From positions 1 to 16,985 of the forward strand of contig NZ_JACCBZ010000018.1 in NCBI RefSeq assembly GCF_013408825.1: a DNA stretch of 16,985 bases. Direction: 5' to 3'. The notes beneath the pieces are model-generated. The model had not been told where the DNA came from, did no database searches, and was given only the letters and a program-made list of their open reading frames with translations. This DNA is from Mucilaginibacter tundrae (GTDB taxonomy: Bacteria > Bacteroidota > Bacteroidia > Sphingobacteriales > Sphingobacteriaceae). Positions 13,930 to 16,985 of this stretch are shown in pieces (within the stretch, counting starts at the first letter, position 1; each line of letters begins with the position of its first letter). A program made the position numbers and the translations under genes.

Positions 13930-15234
13930 TTATCTAATAACTTCTAGATAGCCAGATTTTCGAGAAGATCCGTTTTCAAGATCAATTAAATAATAGTATG
14001 TACCACTGGGTATCTGTTTCCCATTATAAGTTCCATCCCATGCTTTTGGGTAGCCTATCGAATGGAAAACGAGTGCTCCATAACGGTTGAAAACACTGAC
14101 CTGACATTTTGGATAATAAATTAAAGATGGTATTTCCCACTGATCATTAGTGCCATCACCGTTAGGGGTAAAAGTGTTTGGAATTACAACGATTGTCAAT
14201 ACGGTTACAACCACAGAAGCTGTATCCTGACAGCCGTTAATAGATGTGGCTACGAGATAATAGGTTGTAGTAATGGCAGGTTTTGCTATAGGGTTTGCCA
14301 CATTAGGATAACTTAGACTATTAGCAGGATACCATTGATATGATGCGATATTGCCGGTCACAATTGGATTTAACTGTATTGATTCCCCTTGTTTAATAAC
14401 TGGTGGGCTGTTAAATGAGATAATGGGCATAGGGTAAATACTCAAAGGTAAACTGTTACTTGTTATAGGAGCGAGACAATTGCTATCACTGCTGATAATA
14501 CAGGATACCAGATCACCATTGTTCAGTTTAACACTTGTAAAATCAGGGCCGGTACTTCCGGTGTTAGACCCGTTAACTTGCCATTGATAATTTAGGTTTG
14601 AAATATTTGCATTTATAGATGCTGAAAAACTAACGGGTGTACCCGCACATGCCTGATTATTGCTTGTGGTTATGGTTGCAACAGGAGGATTTAAAAGTGA
14701 TGTTATATTAGCTATTATTATATTGGAAGTAGCGGTAGGGTTCGTAAGGCATTTGCTCCCACCGGTAATCACACAGCTTACTTGATCACCATTAGCTAAG
14801 CCTGTAGTAGAGAACTTGTTTTGATTTGATCCCACGTCCAAGCCATTAACCATCCATTGATAATCTGGGTTAATCGTATTGTTGACTGATGCTGTAAAGT
14901 TAACTGTTGAGCCCTGACAGGCAGACCCTATAAAACTGCTTGTTATGGCAACTGACGGATTTTGCAAAGTCGTTACGTGTATAATGAGATCCTGTGATGT
15001 TGTGCTGATAACAGTCAGGCAGGAAGGATCATTATTAGTTAGCGTGCAATTAATATGATCACCATTATTTAATGCTGCACTGACAAATGTGTTTAAGTTG
15101 CTTCCTGTATTAACCCCATTTACATGCCATTGATATGACGGGTTTTTACCTGCGTTTGTAGTATCGGCAACAAATGTTACTGACGTGCCCTGGCAAACTG
15201 TATCTGCAGCTGTTTCTACCGCGACAGACGGTGT
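13930..15234 (-). CDS. Ig-like repeat surface protein with T9SS type B sorting domain, 3' part
   Basis: The frame is open from a TAA at 15237-15235 to the stop at 13930; the first usable start-like codon is TTG 14967, but Ig repeats continue upstream in frame, so this is the 3' part of a larger gene. It encodes about four repeats of about 90 residues with the pattern CxGxxVxF..YQWxVNG..G....L.NGDxVSC.I (for example PVSFSASINANISNLNYQW). A final PKD/Ig-like unit follows (IASYQWYPANSLSYP). The C-terminus is a gliding-motility/T9SS type B sorting domain (CHU_C): IPNTFTPNGDGTNDQWEIP, VSVFNRYGALVFHS, GTYYYLIDLENGSSRKSGYL. The protein is therefore exported by the type IX system and held at the surface or secreted. 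Adhesion is a common role for such architectures but is not shown here. Confidence 0.75.
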   Translation of the reverse strand, partial: TPSVAVETAADTVCQGTSVTFVADTTNAGKNPSYQWHVNGVNTGSNLNTFVSAALNNGDHINCTLTNNDPSCLTVISTTSQDLIIHVTTLQNPSVAITSSFIGSACQGSTVNFTASVNNTINPDYQWMVNGLDVGSNQNKFSTTGLANGDQVSCVITGGSKCLTNPTATSNIIIANITSLLNPPVATITTSNNQACAGTPVSFSASINANISNLNYQWQVNGSNTGSTGPDFTSVKLNNGDLVSCIISSDSNCLAPITSNSLPLSIYPMPIISFNSPPVIKQGESIQLNPIVTGNIASYQWYPANSLSYPNVANPIAKPAITTTYYLVATSINGCQDTASVVVTVLTIVVIPNTFTPNGDGTNDQWEIPSLIYYPKCQVSVFNRYGALVFHSIGYPKAWDGTYNGKQIPSGTYYYLIDLENGSSRKSGYLEVIR

Positions 15235-15470
15235 TTAAGTTATTATTGACACTTAGCGTAACCGAATTTGACTGCACCGTTTGACTGCAACCATTAAGTA
15301 CCGTTAGGCTACAGGAGATATTGTCATTATTTTTGAAACTGGTTGAAGAATAAGTTGGCAAGTTTCCACCTACAGGATTTCCATTGAGTAACCATTGATA
15401 AATTAATTGGGTACCGGTATTAGCTGCCTGCGCTGTAAACTCAACCTCACTATTAGCACAAACGATATTT
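14331..15470. repeat. Tandem Ig-like coding repeats, period about 250-273 bp
   Basis: The plus-strand phrase CCATTGATA (codons YQW reversed) recurs at about 15391, 15126, 14853, 14581 and 14331, with spacings of 265, 273, 272 and 250. Each unit also repeats the NGD..SC block, seen as GATCACCATT at 15057, 14784 and 14510. The units are diverged at the base level, so this is an old domain array and not a recent tandem duplication. Confidence 0.8.
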
Positions 15471-15958
15471 TGTGGGGTTGAGATAACCACAGTTGGTGGA
15501 GGTACAGGTGAACTATCAGGTGTAACCGTAAATGATACGGTTGCGCTACCATAATGGTCATCATTGGCGGTGATGGTAACACTTATCGGCGCGCTGCCGC
15601 TTACCTGCGTACCTGCTGCTGGGGACTGGGTATAGTGAATATTGTTGCTGCAATTATCAGTTACTGTAAGTCCTAGCGTGTAGTCTGGTAGTGTGGTGGG
15701 GCAAGCGCTATTTACATGCAATGTAACGTCCGTCAGGTTGGAATTGATCTGAAGGGAACTTTCTACAGTTACCGGTATGGTTTGCATAACAGTGTCAATC
15801 CCAGCGTTGATGTTTCCATTTTGGTTACCCTCTGTACCTCCGGCAAACGTGGTTACCTTGGCGCCCGGTGTAATCTTGCGAATGGCATTATTGTTTTGGT
15901 CAGTAACATAGAGGTTGCCTGCTACGTCGATGGCAATCTGACCAACATTCCTGATCAA
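15146..15958 (-). CDS. 5' part of the T9SS Ig-repeat protein, truncated at both ends
   Basis: The frame is open from a TAA at 15979-15977 and already reads as the middle of an NHL repeat (RNVGQIAIDVAGNLYVTDQN then NAIRKITPGAKVTTFAGG), so the signal peptide and earlier NHL blades are missing. A HYR-like domain follows (LTVTDNCSNNIHYTQSPAAG, ISVTITANDDHYGSATVSF), then the first Ig unit (NIVCANSEVEFTAQA..YQWLLNGNPVGG..NGCSQTV). After SLSVNNNLN the frame slips: the next Ig unit (TPSVAVETAADTVCQGTSVT) is in the frame of the downstream piece, so the last 27 residues here are spurious. A lost AC dinucleotide in AACAC at about 15231-15235, or one extra base, would explain it. With no start codon or signal peptide the gene is probably dead. 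Confidence 0.65.
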   Translation of the reverse strand: MIRNVGQIAIDVAGNLYVTDQNNNAIRKITPGAKVTTFAGGTEGNQNGNINAGIDTVMQTIPVTVESSLQINSNLTDVTLHVNSACPTTLPDYTLGLTVTDNCSNNIHYTQSPAAGTQVSGSAPISVTITANDDHYGSATVSFTVTPDSSPVPPPTVVISTPQNIVCANSEVEFTAQAANTGTQLIYQWLLNGNPVGGNLPTYSSTSFKNNDNISCSLTVLNGCSQTVQSNSVTLSVNNNLNTVCRGRNSCRYSLPGHVSNICCRYYKRR

Positions 15959-16070
15959 ACGTACAAATTTGTTTGTTTATCTGGAAGGGGTAAGGTGATA
16001 AAAAAGTGCCTTTATTTACCAAAAAAGCCATTAATGTTCACAAATAGAAGATAGTTAAATGTCTAGATCA

Positions 16071-16117
16071 TCTGCCTTACAAGCAGAGGGTCACTGGTTC
16101 GAACCCAGTAACTCCCA
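16071..16117 (+). tRNA. tRNA-Val(TAC) 3' half, likely integration att site
   Basis: The anticodon stem TCTGC/GCAGA (16071-16075, 16083-16087) encloses the loop CTTACAA with anticodon TAC. The variable loop GGGTC follows, then the T arm ACTGG-TTCGAAC-CCAGT (16093-16109), the acceptor strand AACTCCC (16110-16116) and discriminator A. CCA is not encoded. The 5' half is missing: the required acceptor partner GGGAGTT and a normal D arm are not found upstream (the region reads GATAGTTAAATGTCTAGATC). A tRNA 3' half starting in the anticodon stem is the standard footprint of tyrosine-recombinase integration. It is not a functional tRNA gene. Confidence 0.85.
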
Positions 16118-16127
16118 CATAGTAATC

Positions 16128-16163
16128 AAGCACTTACGGAATAAATTCTATAAGTGCTTTTTT
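16128..16163 (+). terminator. Rho-independent terminator after the tRNA fragment
   Basis: AAGCACTTA (16128-16136) and TAAGTGCTT (16151-16159) form a perfect 9-bp stem around a 14-base loop, with a T6 tract at 16158-16163. It lies 10 bp after the tRNA discriminator base and is probably the original terminator of the tRNA-Val gene. Confidence 0.8.
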
Positions 16164-16288
16164 ATTTCCAAACAATTTCAATGCGCAATAAGCTGTAATT
16201 GTATTTTGTTTCTTGTAACTTTTGCAGTTAACACAGTAAAAATAAGAAACTATTTTAAAATAAATTTTTTCGAATAGGGCAGCATTGT

Positions 16289-16296
16289 TAACTTTG
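16289..16296 (+). promoter_or_regulatory. Candidate Bacteroidota -7 element for the HTH gene
   Basis: TAACTTTG matches the Bacteroidota -7 consensus TAnnTTTG exactly. It would start transcription near 16302, leaving a leader of about 105 bases before ATG 16407. No clear TTTG lies at the -33 position, so the call is tentative. The leader includes a small inverted repeat, AATCAG/CTGATT (16332-16337, 16348-16353). The rest of 16164-16406 is A/T-rich and shows no gene. Confidence 0.4.
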
Positions 16297-16406
16297 TTGC
16301 GTGATTGAGTTACAGCTCAGCATGATTTAGAATCAGCCCTTTCAGTTCTGATTGCTAAAAACCGCAACTAAAAAATCGAAATTTCATTCCAAGTTATTTT
16401 ATTATT

Positions 16407-16634
16407 ATGAAAGAATTTCTTTCAGTTGCTGACCTATGTGATGTTTTAAACATTTCAAAATCTACTGTTCACAAAATGTCATCTAATGGTGTCATTCCAG
16501 TTTATAAACCGCCCGGTTCAAAGCTGATTTATTTCAAAGGTTCTGATGTGCTTGCACATTTAGAAAATGGTCGTATCCCCTCCAAATCGGAGATTCAATC
16601 ACAAACTTTATTGGAATTAAGTCAATTCAAATGA
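16407..16634 (+). CDS. Small excisionase-like helix-turn-helix protein
   Basis: 75 residues from ATG 16407. Residues 3-50 match the MerR/Xis-type HTH_17 pattern: EFLSVADLCDVLNISKSTVH as helix-turn-helix, KMSSNGVIPVYKPPGSKLIY as the wing and FKGSDVLAHLENG as the final helix. The C-terminal tail (SEIQSQTLLELSQFK) may be helical. Proteins of this size and fold in Bacteroidota are usually recombination directionality factors or small regulators in integrative elements. Its place 290 bp from the tRNA half-site fits an excisionase. No integrase is visible in the window, so the functional partner is not identified. Confidence 0.7.
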   Translation: MKEFLSVADLCDVLNISKSTVHKMSSNGVIPVYKPPGSKLIYFKGSDVLAHLENGRIPSKSEIQSQTLLELSQFK

Positions 16635-16661
16635 TTCGCTTGAACTGATTCCTAATTTTAC

Positions 16662-16726
16662 CTTGTTATCAACATTTTATTTAAGTGTCATGCTTGACTA
16701 TCCATTGATTGAAAAGTGTTAACAAG
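16662..16726. repeat. Imperfect inverted repeat downstream of the HTH gene
   Basis: CTTGTTATCAACATTTT (16662-16678) and AAAAGTGTTAACAAG (16712-16726) pair imperfectly across 33 bases. This could be a weak terminator, a protein-binding site or chance in A/T-rich DNA. Confidence 0.35.
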
Positions 16727-16777
16727 CTTCTAAAGAAATCTCATCGTAAAGCTAAAAATCGGTTGGAGCATTGAAAA

Positions 16778-16954
16778 ATGTCTAACAGTAAAAGACAAAA
16801 TTATAATGAATTTAAGTATATAATTCAAAAAGGAATAATCAACAAATTGCCATTGTTGATAGCACAAAATAGAGATTTTAAAAAGCCACAAACTGTATAT
16901 TATGGAGATGCTGACCACCCTATTCCGGGCCAAATTGACCACTGGGTTAGCTGA
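16778..16954 (+). pseudogene. Small reading frame truncated by an IS end
   Basis: ATG 16778 follows GGAG at 16765-16768 at good spacing. The frame reads MSNSKRQNYNEFKYIIQKGI, then INKLPLLIAQNRDFKKPQTV, then YYGD. The remaining codons (ADHPIPGQIDHWVS) fall in what looks like the repeat-rich end of an IS21-family element, so the original gene probably continued and was cut at about 16909. Not recognised. The part before the junction is Lys/Asn/Ile-rich and probably helical. Confidence 0.4.
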
Positions 16955-16985
16955 CTTTTGGGTTGCAGCAAATGCTATAAAAGCA
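16909..16985. mobile_element. Possible left end of an IS21-family element, cut by the window edge
   Basis: TGCTGACCACCCTATTCCGG begins at 16909, followed by a second TGACCAC at 16936 (24 bp after the first) and a third, degenerate TGAC at 16952. IS21-family ends carry several short transposase-binding repeats, and I recall TGACCACCCTATTCCGG-type repeats from Bacteroidota members. No transposase gene is in the window, so the call rests on this motif alone. Confidence 0.4.

Noticed and set aside
15716..16054. Plus-strand 112-residue frame
   Set aside because: Antisense to the HYR/NHL coding region, with low-complexity composition and no domain.
16031..16117. Complete tRNA-Val gene
   Set aside because: The upstream bases cannot pair with the acceptor strand AACTCCC and no D arm can be drawn, so only the 3' half is present.
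16059..16277. Plus-strand 72-residue reading frame over the tRNA fragment
   Set aside because: It runs through the tRNA 3' half and its terminator hairpin, so it is not a protein gene.
16730..16942. Minus-strand 70-residue hydrophobic reading frame
   Set aside because: It is antisense to the frame at 16778 with its better start signal, and crosses the putative IS end; A/T-rich DNA readily gives such hydrophobic frames.
1..16985. CRISPR array
   Set aside because: No short, regularly spaced identical repeats were seen; the only regular repeats are diverged Ig-domain codons.

Overview
The window looks like accessory DNA from a Bacteroidota bacterium, most likely a sphingobacterial genus such as Pedobacter or Mucilaginibacter. 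The grounds are a type IX secretion (gliding-motility type B) sorting domain, Bacteroidota-style secreted Rhs/YD proteins with a DUF6443-like region, weak Shine-Dalgarno sequences, and a TAnnTTTG promoter motif. The genus is inference.

Layout. (1) 66-1682, minus strand: a replication-type P-loop ATPase gene of the kind carried by Bacteroidota mobile elements, split over three frames by two compensating frameshifts, followed divergently by an XRE-family repressor (1819-2181). (2) 2333-2790, plus strand: a small four-helix membrane protein gene broken by one frameshift and closed by a strong hairpin at 2770-2810. (3) 12000-2848, minus strand: the dominant feature, a secreted Rhs locus. It reads 1076-aa Rhs protein (TcB-like half), 1403-aa Rhs protein (TcC-like half with the conserved tip and a 189-residue variable C-terminus), a lipoprotein whose start lies 1 bp past the Rhs stop, then a displaced second Rhs tip with a different C-terminus. 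The tip segment is duplicated at about 3418-3575 and 5101-5256. (4) 12293-13664: an IS3-family element with orfA, orfB, an A7 slippery site, inverted ends, an AAA target duplication and an antisense-facing terminator. (5) 13672-15976, minus strand: a small hypothetical gene and a large Ig-like repeat protein with a T9SS sorting domain; the latter has lost its 5' end and carries a frameshift. (6) 16071-16117: the 3' half of a tRNA-Val (anticodon TAC) gene, the usual footprint of an integrative element, followed by its terminator. (7) 16407-16985: a small excisionase-like HTH gene and a small reading frame that runs into what looks like the end of an IS21-family element at the window edge.

How it fits together. 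Regions 3 and 5 encode exported proteins. The two Rhs proteins could form one split cage enclosing the variable C-terminus of the second, with the lipoprotein as a candidate immunity or partner protein and the orphan tip as a relic or reserve cassette. The tRNA fragment, HTH/Xis-like gene, ATPase relic and insertion sequences mark the segment as an island with recombination and decay at both ends. Four coding sequences carry frameshifts or truncations, so either the island is decaying or the source assembly has indels.
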